DNA of 34,123 nucleotides from Bacillota bacterium. Lineage in GTDB: Bacteria > Bacillota > Sulfobacillia > Sulfobacillales > Sulfobacillaceae. Made by a program: the position numbers and the translations under genes. The DNA is taken from NCBI GenBank assembly GCA_021797675.1, contig JAJZZH010000220.1:1-34123 (forward strand), written 5' to 3'. The notes under the pieces are model-generated. The model was not told where the DNA came from. It did no database searches and was given only the letters and a program-made list of their open reading frames with translations. The first letter of the stretch is position 1; the number at the start of each line of letters is the position of its first letter. Positions 23,980 to 31,988 of the stretch are shown here, piece by piece.

Positions 23980-25767
23980 TCATTGGGCTGGGGCGGTCAC
24001 TCCGGCCAGTGAATTTATCCCCCGCGGAATCGTGACCGGCTGGACCGCCGGAAAGACCTCGCTGACTGGCTTCAAGACGTACTGCCCGCTGCCGTCGGGC
24101 ACGTATGCCTGAGGCGTATAGGTACCTTGCAGAAAATCATACACCAGGTTATACAAAATCCGCTGATCCTGGTAATCCACCAGCAGACTTTGCGTGTTTT
24201 GATACCAGGCCAGGGGGACATTTTTCGCGTAACCGTAGGCCAGTGCCGCGTCTTGATACATCAAATAACGATTGCTACCCAGCGGCGAAGCCGGGTTCAA
24301 CGCAGCATAGGGAAATTCCATTTCGACGCCCATCCCATAGTGCTGCGCGGTCTCCGCCACGCCTTGAAAACGCTGGCGGGTAATCGCGCCGTTAAAGGCA
24401 TAGTTGGGTTGCAACATCGCCACGTCAAAACCCAGTTTGCGCCACAGATTATAGCCGGCCGCCCCGTAAAAGGGAATCCAGTAGAATTTCCCATGGACCG
24501 CGTGAACCAGGCGGGCGGTGGCCTGGACCAACTGGACTTCTCCGGGATTACGCACGTACACCGATTCATTGGTCCAGTAAAACCCGGCCAGACGGAGGTG
24601 GGTCAGGTTAGCCTGTTGCCAAGCCTGTTCGACCGCCCGGATGAACCACGTCACGGCCTTGATGCGATCCCGCGTACTCGCGAAATCCATCGTCTGACCA
24701 TCCAGCCTCCCCCAGTTTGTCTCCGACGGTGCGGGATAGGGAATCGCGATGACGACGTTGACGCGATGCGATGGATCGTGCAAAGCCGCTTGACCCGTCG
24801 CCACCGCCTGGTTGAGGGCGGGTAATTCCGTCGATTGGCCGGAACGGTTGGCATACGGACCCAGCGTGAACAGGTGTTGAATCCAGGTTTCCCAGCCGAC
24901 TTGGCTGGTCGCGTTGGATCCGGCACCGAGGGCCGCCAAAACGGAGGGAAAGTACCAATTCAGGATTTTGCCGCTGGGCGAATCGTAGGTAATGAGCGGC
25001 AGCCACTGTTGCGGAGTCAAGTTCCACGGATAGATCTGTTGATTGAAGTTTGCGCCCAGCCATAGCGGCGTCAGCAAGAGATCGCTGACGCCATGGGTCT
25101 GGGCCAGCGATGCGTAGCCCAAATTGGGCGACGTTTGCCGCGGCGTGTTGATCGGAGCGGGCACTCCACCGCCGATGCCGGTCTGGCCGAAGACTTGGAT
25201 TTCATCGGTGAAGACATCGACGGTGACGGGGAACTGAATCCGTACGTACCGAGCCTGAATATTGAGCCCGGAATCTTTCCACTGCACAGAGGTTGTGGTC
25301 GACGACGAAACCGGTACCGGCGAAGGCAGATTGCCGACTTGCTGCCAGTCCTGCCCGTTATTGGACACCGAAAACATGACGCGCAGCGGCAAGAATACCC
25401 CGTATTGGGGCGCATTCAAATAGTCTGCGGTAATGGCATGGACGGTGTCGATCTGGCCGAGGTCCACGGTAATCGTCCGCGAGTCCTGATATGCATATCC
25501 CACCCACTGATGATTGAATCCCCCGTAGAAAATGTTGGGGTTCGCATATTGTCCGTTGGTCAACACCCCTCCGGTATCGTGCCAGGTGGCGTTCCGGTTA
25601 TGAAAGAAGGTGTCGGGAATACCGTAGGAGACGCTGTAGGGTTTGCCGAGGGCTAAATTCGTCTCGGTTGGAGCCGTCGCCGCCGGCCAGCGAAAGGCCA
25701 CCACGGGAAGGGTGATCAGCGCCGACGCGCCCAGGGCCCCGAGTAACGCGGCAGTACCCTTTATCAC
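23980..25767 (-). CDS. Exported DUF4855 protein with discoidin-like (F5/8C) domain
   Basis: 595 residues from a GTG at 25767 with AAAGGAGGG 10 bases upstream; the ORF extends to 25851 without a site. An N-terminal hydrophobic segment (GTAALLGALGASALITLPVVA) acts as signal or anchor. Residues about 35-200 look like a coagulation-factor 5/8 type C carbohydrate-binding domain (NLALGKPYSVSY, TITVDLGQIDTVHAI, YVRIQFPVTVDVFTDEIQVFG). The remaining 380 residues are a DUF4855 domain, with LLLTPLWLGANF, FYWTNESVYVRNP, FYWIPFYGAAGY and DVAMLQPNYAF. The domain is probably a TIM-barrel-like surface glycan hydrolase, as the Glu of FYWTNES and context suggest. It may bind and process polysaccharide whose products the importer and oxidoreductases handle. 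The DUF4855 call is from memory. Confidence 0.8.
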   Translation of the reverse strand: MIKGTAALLGALGASALITLPVVAFRWPAATAPTETNLALGKPYSVSYGIPDTFFHNRNATWHDTGGVLTNGQYANPNIFYGGFNHQWVGYAYQDSRTITVDLGQIDTVHAITADYLNAPQYGVFLPLRVMFSVSNNGQDWQQVGNLPSPVPVSSSTTTSVQWKDSGLNIQARYVRIQFPVTVDVFTDEIQVFGQTGIGGGVPAPINTPRQTSPNLGYASLAQTHGVSDLLLTPLWLGANFNQQIYPWNLTPQQWLPLITYDSPSGKILNWYFPSVLAALGAGSNATSQVGWETWIQHLFTLGPYANRSGQSTELPALNQAVATGQAALHDPSHRVNVVIAIPYPAPSETNWGRLDGQTMDFASTRDRIKAVTWFIRAVEQAWQQANLTHLRLAGFYWTNESVYVRNPGEVQLVQATARLVHAVHGKFYWIPFYGAAGYNLWRKLGFDVAMLQPNYAFNGAITRQRFQGVAETAQHYGMGVEMEFPYAALNPASPLGSNRYLMYQDAALAYGYAKNVPLAWYQNTQSLLVDYQDQRILYNLVYDFLQGTYTPQAYVPDGSGQYVLKPVSEVFPAVQPVTIPRGINSLAGVTAPAQ

Positions 25768-26145
25768 GAGTTCTTCTCCCTCCTTTGGGATCGTGAATAT
25801 CCATGAGGTCACCAAAGTACTTCTTCGGTATGTATCTCCGTTTTCCTTCAACTAGCAGAAAGGATTTTTTCTTTTTTGTGAAGCCGTTGGTGTTCCGTCA
25901 GGGACCGCGCTCTGCCTTCGGTGGCGGGCAAAATTGCAGCCCCTAGGACGCAAACCATCCTGCCAGGCTGATTTTTCGTCCCTGGTGAAGTTGGAGCTTT
26001 TTTCCGAATGATGCCGTATGCTTAGCGGGATGCTGAGCGGTTCGGCTGAAGGGGGGCGTCGCGCTTGCGGATTCTAAGCCATAACGTTCATGACGGAGGT
26101 CGGACTGGATCAGACATTCCGGCTTGATCGCGTGGCCGATGTCAT
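25768..26145. other. Gene-free stretch before the IscB element
   Basis: Upstream region of the DUF4855 gene, with an A/T-rich run near 25862-25880. A 92-codon minus-strand ORF (25943-26221) runs into the IscB left end but has no recognised family. It may contain the DUF4855 promoter; none is clear. Confidence 0.4.
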
Positions 26146-26453
26146 AGACCCCACGGCTAAAGCCGGGGGCTTGTCGGGATGCATTTCCGAGAGTCTCTAA
26201 CTTTCGCCGGAAAGCCCGCAAGGGCGCTATGACCAGCCTTGGCCGCCGGGATCTCGGGAGCGAGCGGCTCCGTTCCTTTGGTGCAGACCTTGGGATGCTT
26301 CTCCAGTCTCAAGCGCTCTGGTCCTCCGTTAAAAGCGAGCTGGGGTGTTGCGAGCGGTGCGGAGGGATGATGCAACCCGAGGGAACCTTGGCGAGGAGAG
26401 CGATTCCCAGGAATCCGTTACCAGCCCCTTACGGGGCAGAAAGCAGGACCGTC
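26146..26453 (+). ncRNA. IscB omega RNA scaffold
   Basis: IscB uses an RNA of about 200-300 bases encoded just upstream of its gene, with the guide at its 5' end read from the flank outside the element. The stretch from the left end to the iscB start contains several paired segments, and its 261 bases to 26406 recur at 33863-34123 with five substitutions. It has an ATG-initiated ORF on the plus strand (from 26229) that fuses in frame to iscB, but the conserved ends and lack of a ribosome site argue that the stretch is RNA. The expected guide is about 26133-26148 (TGGCCGATGTCATAGA). Guide length and 3' boundary are inferred from characterised IscB systems. Confidence 0.75.
26149..26172 (+). 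repeat. Left-end hairpin of the IscB element
   Basis: Imperfect palindrome around GGCT-AA-AGCC with flanking CCCC/GGGG. The identical 24-mer lies at the right end (27762-27785) and at 33866-33889. Confidence 0.8.
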
Positions 26454-27773
26454 ATGGTTTTTGTCTTAGATAAGCATCAGAAACCGTTGATGCCGTGTAC
26501 CGAGAAACGCGCGCGGTTGCTCCTCGAACGCGGTCGCGCGGTCATTCACACCCAGGCTCCGTTTACGATTCGCCTGAACGATCGCGCGACGCAGGACTCG
26601 GCCTTCCAGCCCTTGCGGATCAAGTTCGACCCTGGCAGCAAGACAACCGGGGTGGCGATCATCCTGGAGGGGGCCAAAGGCTCGAAGGCCATTTTTTTCG
26701 GGGAAATCGTCCATAAAGCGGGCATCAAGGCTCGCTTGGATGCCCGGCGAGCTTTGCGCCAAAGTCGTCGGCATCGGAAGACCCGGTATCGGAAGCCTCG
26801 GTTCCAAAACCGCAAGCGGAAAGCGGGATGGTTGCCGCCCTCATTGGAAGCCCGGGTGGATCAGACCCTCCACGCGTTGGCCCAGATCCAAAAACGCACC
26901 CCGATTACGCACCTGAGTATGGAACACGTCAAGTTCGACACCCAAAAGCTGGAGAAGCCTGAAATCTCGGGGGTGGAGTACCAGCAAGGCACACTCCTGG
27001 GCTATGAAATCCGGGAATACCTGCTGGAAAAGTGGGGGCGCCGTTGCGCCTATTGCGACAAGACCGATGTGCCCCTACAAGTCGAGCACATCGTGCCCAA
27101 GACCTGGGGTGGAAGCAACCGGGTCAGCAACCTCACCCTGGCGTGCGAACCGTGCAACCTCCGAAAGAACAAGCAAACGGCGGCAGAGTTCGGCTATCCG
27201 GACATCCAAGCGCAAGCCCGAAAGCCCCTGAAGGATGCCGCCATGATGAATGCCACCCGGTGGCGGTTGTATGTATCGTTGAAGGCCACCGGACTACCCG
27301 TCGAGGGGGGATCGGGCGGACGTACCAAATGGCAACGCATTGAGCGCGGTTTTCCCAAGGAGCACTACTTCGACGCGCTCTGCGTCGGGGAAAGCACGCC
27401 GGAGCACTTCATTCATCTCTCGGCTTATGTGCAGATCTGGACCGCGAAGGGACGGGGCAACCGGCAAATGTGCGGCACGAACCAGTACGGATTTCCAATC
27501 CGGCATCGGTCCCGCCAAAAGGTCCACTTCGGCTTTCAGACGGGCGATAGGGTTAAGGCGGTGGTCCCCCGGGGCAAGTACACCGGAACCCATACGGGGC
27601 GTGTCTTGGTGCGAGCATCCGGCTCGTTTGACCTTTCCGCCGATGGACAGCGGATTGCTCAGGGCATCTCGTACAAACATTGTCGCATTCTGCAACGCAA
27701 CGGAGGATGGCACCATGCACAAAAAACCCATTTCCGCCTAACGGCGGAAACCCGCTTTCCTCCCCACGGCTAA
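26454..27773 (+). CDS. iscB: IscB, RNA-guided HNH/RuvC nuclease
   Basis: 439 residues from the ATG at 26454. The earlier ATG at 26229 would translate the omega RNA and is rejected. IscB is the ancestor-like relative of Cas9. Visible parts in order: the PLMP motif (11-14); RuvC-I FDPGSKTTG with catalytic Asp59; an Arg-rich bridge helix about 93-122; RuvC-II SMEHVKFD with Glu157; an HNH domain with zinc cysteines CAYC (198-201) and CEPC (231-234) and EHI with His212; RuvC-III HYFDAL with His304/Asp307; and a C-terminal domain that probably reads the TAM (NQYGFP, VKAVVPRGKYTG). All nuclease residues I can place are intact, so both strands could be cut. The TAA is inside the right-end hairpin. 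No close ribosome site is evident. No transposase gene accompanies it. Confidence 0.93.
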   Translation: MVFVLDKHQKPLMPCTEKRARLLLERGRAVIHTQAPFTIRLNDRATQDSAFQPLRIKFDPGSKTTGVAIILEGAKGSKAIFFGEIVHKAGIKARLDARRALRQSRRHRKTRYRKPRFQNRKRKAGWLPPSLEARVDQTLHALAQIQKRTPITHLSMEHVKFDTQKLEKPEISGVEYQQGTLLGYEIREYLLEKWGRRCAYCDKTDVPLQVEHIVPKTWGGSNRVSNLTLACEPCNLRKNKQTAAEFGYPDIQAQARKPLKDAAMMNATRWRLYVSLKATGLPVEGGSGGRTKWQRIERGFPKEHYFDALCVGESTPEHFIHLSAYVQIWTAKGRGNRQMCGTNQYGFPIRHRSRQKVHFGFQTGDRVKAVVPRGKYTGTHTGRVLVRASGSFDLSADGQRIAQGISYKHCRILQRNGGWHHAQKTHFRLTAETRFPPHG

Positions 27774-27785
27774 AGCCGGGGGCTT
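27762..27785 (+). repeat. Right-end hairpin of the IscB element
   Basis: Identical to the left-end 24-mer. The iscB stop codon (27771-27773) is in the loop. A second small hairpin (TTTCCGCC/GGCGGAAA) precedes it at 27731-27750. Confidence 0.75.
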
Positions 27786-28100
27786 CTCGCGGGCATTCGG
27801 TGATTCGCGCCGCGGAGGCCGACGTGGACTCCTTGCGGGTCTGAGTTGAAGCGACCGGATTAAGCGGAGTCTATGGCCCCAGCTACACGCTTGGCGACGC
27901 CGGTCTGTCGTTGATCGGTCCGCCGAACCGGCCCGACCGGCAGTTCGACACCCTCGATGGGCGTGGGGTTGAGCCGGCGGAACCCATCAACGTCGTCGTC
28001 GCCAAAGCCTCCGCCCATCGGCCCGTGCGGGCTGATGGGCGATCAGAGAAGGGGACCTTGCCACCGCTTAGGCATATCTGGAACAGGAGGGACTAATACC
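27786..28100. other. Gene-free stretch with a strong hairpin
   Basis: No gene is supported. A 13-step hairpin (28012-28024 with 28029-28041, one G-T pair, 4-base loop) lies 60 bases before the next gene and might be a transcript end or leader structure. The remainder is unexplained flank of the IscB element. Confidence 0.4.
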
Positions 28101-28985
28101 ATGAAACGACTCGCGCTGGTTGGCATCGACATTATTCACAAGTTCATTTACCCGGGGTTCATCAATGGATTCGATCGGCAGGCGATGGAACGCGACGGGG
28201 AATGGATGGCCGATCTCTTTCGGGGCCAGCCGTCGACTTCCCTCAACGACGAGGTGCGGGTGGTGGCCATCGCGAGTCCCGATCGCGAGACGGCCCGCCG
28301 CATCGCCGGGGCAACCCACATCGACACCGTGGTCGACCGGATCGACGACCTCCCCGGGGATTTGGACGGGGCGCTGGTGATGGAACGGCAGGGGAGCCGG
28401 CATTTGGAGCTGGCGCAGAGGTTTCTAGAAGCAGGTCAATACGTTTTCTTTGACAAGCCGGTGGTGGAAAGCCGCCGGGAATGGGACACGATCAAAGCCA
28501 TGGCTCGCCGTTCGGGAAGCCGAGTTTTCGGGGGATCCGCACTCCGCTATAGCCCCCAGGTGGCTAGAGTGCGCACAGCGTTGGCCGAACGGCCGGCGGT
28601 GAGCCTGGTAGTAACCGGACCAGGCCCCTGGTACGAATATGCCTGTCATACGGTGGAACTGCTGGAACTGTTCCATGGCCCCGCCGTCCAAGGGGTGGTC
28701 GGTGTCGGCGAAAATCGGGCGGGCGTGGCCGTCATCCGCTGGGTCGGCGGAGCCGAGGGCACGGTACAATGGGGAAATTACCGGGGAGAATTTCGGATTG
28801 ATGCCTACGACCGCGAGGACACGGGACATCGTGCATGGATCATCAATGATGCCCGCGCGTATTACCAAGGCTTAGCCCAAGCGATGGTGGACGGCGTACT
28901 GGGCAAACTCGACCCGGACTGGGAGGCCATCGACGCCGTCGTGGGCGTGCTCGATGATGTGGGTCGCTCATTGAGCTTGACCTAG
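28101..28985 (+). CDS. Gfo/Idh/MocA-family oxidoreductase, third copy
   Basis: 294 residues from the ATG at 28101, which has AGGAGG 10 bases upstream. The N terminus (RLALVGIDIIHKFIYPGF) is a variant: the usual GxGxxG loop is GIDIIH, without the glycine pattern. FDKPVVESRREW near 118 matches the EKP motif with Asp in place of Glu, and YEYACHTVELLELFHG near 178 keeps the His. Shorter than the family's usual 330-380 residues. It may have altered cofactor binding or be a non-oxidoreductase relative. It lies next to the importer operon on the same strand, separated by a hairpin and a promoter. Confidence 0.75.
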   Translation: MKRLALVGIDIIHKFIYPGFINGFDRQAMERDGEWMADLFRGQPSTSLNDEVRVVAIASPDRETARRIAGATHIDTVVDRIDDLPGDLDGALVMERQGSRHLELAQRFLEAGQYVFFDKPVVESRREWDTIKAMARRSGSRVFGGSALRYSPQVARVRTALAERPAVSLVVTGPGPWYEYACHTVELLELFHGPAVQGVVGVGENRAGVAVIRWVGGAEGTVQWGNYRGEFRIDAYDREDTGHRAWIINDARAYYQGLAQAMVDGVLGKLDPDWEAIDAVVGVLDDVGRSLSLT

Positions 28986-29000
28986 CCGCTATTTCGGTCG

Positions 29001-29031
29001 GCCTCCCCGGCAGCAGGGATGCCGGGGAGGC
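29001..29031. repeat. 12-bp hairpin between the oxidoreductase and the importer
   Basis: GCCTCCCCGGCA (29001-29012) pairs perfectly with 29020-29031 over 7 bases, 16 bases after the upstream gene's stop. It is followed by an A-rich run, not a T-run, on the plus strand, so it is a transcript-end candidate of uncertain type. Confidence 0.5.
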
Positions 29032-29068
29032 AATAATAAAAAAATATCTCTTTTTTGCAAGACATCTA

Positions 29069-29098
29069 TTGAAGAAATATGCCAAATCGGTGTACGAT
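29069..29098 (+). promoter_or_regulatory. Sigma-A-like promoter of the importer operon
   Basis: TTGAAG (29069-29074) and TACGAT (29093-29098) are 18 bases apart, about 70 bases before the binding-protein start, in an unusually A/T-rich stretch. Confidence 0.45.
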
Positions 29099-29168
29099 GA
29101 ACAGGTGTCAGGATCGGCGTTACAGGACGAGTTTTTTCAAGGAAAATAGCTAAGGAGAGTGACCCCCA

Positions 29169-30920
29169 TTGCCAAAGCAATTGCATGCGCGTCGGGTGTT
29201 CAGTCTGCTCGCGGCCTCCGGAATGCTGGCTGCCGGCGGGACGTCTATGGCGGCCGCGCCGGCGCCGCATCTTCAGGCGGCGGGCAAAGGCACGGCGGCA
29301 TTTTATATTATTGACGACGGAATCGGCTTTGACCCTGCACTCTGGTCGTGGGATGCCCATCAAGCCCAAATCGGAATTTTTGAAGGGTTGGTGCACTTCG
29401 GTCCAGGCGGCAAACCCGTCGCGGGCATCGCCACCTCCTGGTCCACCAGCCCGAACGGTTTGGTGTGGACCTTCCATTTACGCCACAATGCCAAGTTCTC
29501 CAACGGTGATCCGGTAACCGCCCAAGACTTCGTATATGCCATCGAACGGGCCGTCAACCCAGCCACCGCGGCAGCGGCCAAGCACGGCTCGAGTTGGTTC
29601 GGGGACGTGCCGTTAAAGAATGCCCCCGCGATCGTGAGCGGTGCCCTGTCGCCGACAGCGCTCGGGGTACACGCCCCCAACAACTATACGGTGCAATTCA
29701 CGCTCACCCGGCACGACCCGACCCTGTTGCAGCAATTGTGCCTCGACCCCTGGTCGCTCCCGGTAGACCCGCGGGTCGTCGCCCAGATGTCTCCGACCGA
29801 CTGGACCAACCCGGCGAAAATCGTCTCCGACGGCCCCTACATGCTCAAAACGTACCGGACCGGGATCGAGGCGACGCTGGTGCCCAACCCGTACTACTAT
29901 CAAAAAGTCCCCCTCAAGCAGATCAACCTGATTTACACCACGTCGACCGACAGCCTGCTGGCCTATAAGAACGGGGTCGAAAGCATCGCCCTGTTGTCCT
30001 CGACCGACGTCCCCGCCGTGCTGCACAATGCTACCCTGCACAAACAGTTGCACTGGGAGTCGGCCGCGATTCAGTACACCTTTCGGGTGTCACCTTCCAA
30101 GAACCCGATCTTGCAAAACAATCAAAAGGTTCGCGAAGCGTTTGCGATGGCCATCAATCGCCAGCTCATCACCAAACGGATCATGAACGGCACCGGTTAT
30201 CCCGCGTATTACAGCCACATTCCCAGCACCATTGCCCCCTGGGTGCGCAAGGCAGGTTACTTCTATAACCCGCGGCAAGCACAAAAGCTCATGGCCCAGG
30301 CTGGCTATCCCCACGGCAAGGGCTTTCCCACCGTTGTCTTGCTCGATCCCAACGCTAATGACGTGGTTGCCCAGGCCGTCGCTCAGATGTGGAAACAGAC
30401 CCTGAACGTCAACGTCCACTTGGTGACCGAGGAATGGGGCACCTTCTTGACCGATCTATATAAGCAGCTGCCGGCCAACGAAGTGGGGTTCTATCAATGG
30501 GGGGATAACGGGACTTACCCGTTCCTGGCTTTGCCCCAGAGCATGTCCACGATCGCCAGTGTGACCTGGAGTTGGATGCCCGTTGACGCCTTGCCACCGG
30601 CTGCCTACGCCAAGTACTATGCGCTCAACCACAACGAAAGCCTAAAGTCGACCGTGAAGCTAGCCGAGGAAAATCGGCTGATTTTGAGCAGCATCCCCAA
30701 GTCCGATGTCAACCTGCTAAACTTGGGAGTCAAGGCGCTCGAGACGGACAACGCCGCGCTGATGAAGCGCTATTTCATCGGCGTCGGCCGCCTCGGCTAC
30801 AACATTCCCGTCTATACCGTGCGCAACGCGGTGATGGTGAGTCCTAAGCTTAAGGGCTATTCTCCCGTCATTTGGTGGGATACCGACTCGCCGGTCTGGA
30901 TGGGCTACCTGCACTTCTAG
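29169..30920 (+). CDS. ABC importer binding protein, family 5 (OppA-like)
   Basis: 583 residues. The start is TTG at 29169, with AAGGAG 11 bases upstream; no ATG fits as well. A signal peptide follows (ARRVFSLLAASGMLAAGG, cleavage near AAA at 27-30); no lipobox cysteine is seen, so attachment is unclear. The mature part follows SBP family 5: IFEGLVHFGPGGKPVAGIATSW, FHLRHNAKFSNGDPVTAQDF, then VREAFAMAINRQLI and the C-terminal lobe. Family members bind oligopeptides, nickel or, often in thermophiles, oligosaccharides. The sugar-degrading genes beside it favour a saccharide ligand, but that is context only. It is first in the operon, followed by a stem-loop and both permeases. Confidence 0.88.
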   Translation: MPKQLHARRVFSLLAASGMLAAGGTSMAAAPAPHLQAAGKGTAAFYIIDDGIGFDPALWSWDAHQAQIGIFEGLVHFGPGGKPVAGIATSWSTSPNGLVWTFHLRHNAKFSNGDPVTAQDFVYAIERAVNPATAAAAKHGSSWFGDVPLKNAPAIVSGALSPTALGVHAPNNYTVQFTLTRHDPTLLQQLCLDPWSLPVDPRVVAQMSPTDWTNPAKIVSDGPYMLKTYRTGIEATLVPNPYYYQKVPLKQINLIYTTSTDSLLAYKNGVESIALLSSTDVPAVLHNATLHKQLHWESAAIQYTFRVSPSKNPILQNNQKVREAFAMAINRQLITKRIMNGTGYPAYYSHIPSTIAPWVRKAGYFYNPRQAQKLMAQAGYPHGKGFPTVVLLDPNANDVVAQAVAQMWKQTLNVNVHLVTEEWGTFLTDLYKQLPANEVGFYQWGDNGTYPFLALPQSMSTIASVTWSWMPVDALPPAAYAKYYALNHNESLKSTVKLAEENRLILSSIPKSDVNLLNLGVKALETDNAALMKRYFIGVGRLGYNIPVYTVRNAVMVSPKLKGYSPVIWWDTDSPVWMGYLHF

Positions 30921-30959
30921 CATTGGGTGCTCCAAACGCACGCGGCACCAGGCACAAAT

Positions 30960-30989
30960 CGGGGTGGCTTCTCGGTGCGGGCCACCCCG
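30960..30989 (+). repeat. Stem-loop between binding protein and permease genes
   Basis: CGGGGTGGC (30960-30968) pairs with 30981-30989. Stem-loops at this position often protect the upstream message so that the binding protein is made in excess. No T-tract follows, so full termination is unlikely. Confidence 0.5.
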
Positions 30990-31011
30990 GTGATTTGAGG
31001 GGAGGGCGCCC

Positions 31012-31977
31012 ATGGTCAGATTTGTCGTCCGTCGGTTATTTTTCATGGCCCTCACCTTCCTGGTGATCAGCCTGGTCACCTTCTTTTTGATGAAGGCCGC
31101 TCCCGGCAGTTTCTTGGCGATGAATGTCGGGGTCAACGGGGCATCGTTCGGCGCTGACCAGTATCAAGTCTCGCCGCAGGTCATGCAGGCCATCATCCGC
31201 CACTACCATTTAAATCAGCCTTGGTATTTTCAATGGTGGGGATTCGTCCAAGGATTCATTACCCTCCATATGGGCACCTCATTTGAATACCCCACCACGC
31301 CGACGATGACCCTGATTCGCCAAACCTTCCCTGTTTCGTTGAGTTTGGGGCTGATTTCCGTGGCCGTTGGGCTGTCGGTCGCCATTCCCTTCGGCATCAT
31401 CGCTGCCGTTCGCACCGACACGTGGGTTGACTCGGCCGCCATGCTGGCGGCCATGACGGGCACCGCGATTCCATCGTATGTTATCGCCGTGTTTTTGATA
31501 TTATTGTTTGGCGTGTGGTTCCACATTTTCCCCATCTTGGGCTATCAGGGACCCCAATATTATGTCCTGCCCGTACTGTCCCTGTCGATTCCGATGATTG
31601 GGGCGTCCTCCCGCTACCTGCGGAACAGTCTGATTGAAAACCTGCATTCGGAGTATGTCATCGCCATCTACGCCCGCGGAGGCAGTCTCCGCCAGGCTAT
31701 TTTTGGCAACGCCCTGCGCAACTCCTTGCTGCCATTGATTACCACGGTGGGCCCCCAACTCGCCGCCTTAATGATGGGCACCGTGTTCATTGAGGAGATG
31801 TTCGGGCTGCCGGGCATGGGGCATATCTTCGTCAACGCCGCGGGCCGGCGGGACTACCCGCTCATCATGGACTCGGCACTCTTGTACGCGGTTGTGATTA
31901 TGCTGATGAATTTCCTGGTGGACATCGTCTATGGCGTGCTCGACCCCAGAATTCGCAAGTCGGGCCGCATGGGATAG
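31012..31977 (+). CDS. ABC importer permease (OppB-like)
   Basis: 321 residues, six hydrophobic segments: RLFFMALTFLVISLVTFFLM at the start is the typical OppB/DppB first helix, a large outside loop follows (31120-31300), then helices ending in the cytoplasmic EAA-like loop NSLIENLHSEYVIAIYARGGS with RNSLLPLITTVG. GAGGGGAGGG lies just before the ATG at 31012. It pairs with the next gene to make the membrane channel. Confidence 0.88.
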   Translation: MVRFVVRRLFFMALTFLVISLVTFFLMKAAPGSFLAMNVGVNGASFGADQYQVSPQVMQAIIRHYHLNQPWYFQWWGFVQGFITLHMGTSFEYPTTPTMTLIRQTFPVSLSLGLISVAVGLSVAIPFGIIAAVRTDTWVDSAAMLAAMTGTAIPSYVIAVFLILLFGVWFHIFPILGYQGPQYYVLPVLSLSIPMIGASSRYLRNSLIENLHSEYVIAIYARGGSLRQAIFGNALRNSLLPLITTVGPQLAALMMGTVFIEEMFGLPGMGHIFVNAAGRRDYPLIMDSALLYAVVIMLMNFLVDIVYGVLDPRIRKSGRMG

Positions 31978-31988
31978 GGGGGTCTAAG

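Larger units (their letters stand above)
26149..27785 (+). mobile_element. Complete IscB (OMEGA) element of IS200/605 type
   Basis: Both ends carry the same 24-base hairpin sequence, positions 26149-26172 and 27762-27785, with core CCCCACGGCTAAAGCC. IS200/605 elements have subterminal hairpins at each end instead of inverted repeats and leave no target duplication. Between them lie an omega RNA and iscB, and nothing else, so a Y1 transposase must act in trans. Exact insertion points are uncertain by a few bases: the left edge is set by comparison with the copy at 33863, the right edge only by the hairpin. Confidence 0.8.

Noticed and set aside
25943-26145. Minus-strand ORF with a conserved-looking C terminus (SFGKKLQLHQGRKISLAGW)
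   Set aside because: It runs through the IscB left end, lacks a start signal, and I cannot match it to a family; it may be a remnant, but support is too thin for a gene.
26157-26375. Minus-strand ORF in the omega RNA, repeated at 33874-34092
   Set aside because: It exists in both copies only because the RNA is repeated; no family resemblance and no ribosome site.
26229-26453. 75-residue N-terminal extension of IscB in frame from the ATG at 26229
   Set aside because: It translates the omega RNA scaffold; the PLMP domain starts at 26454, and the same region recurs in the second copy as RNA, so the extension is not taken as protein.
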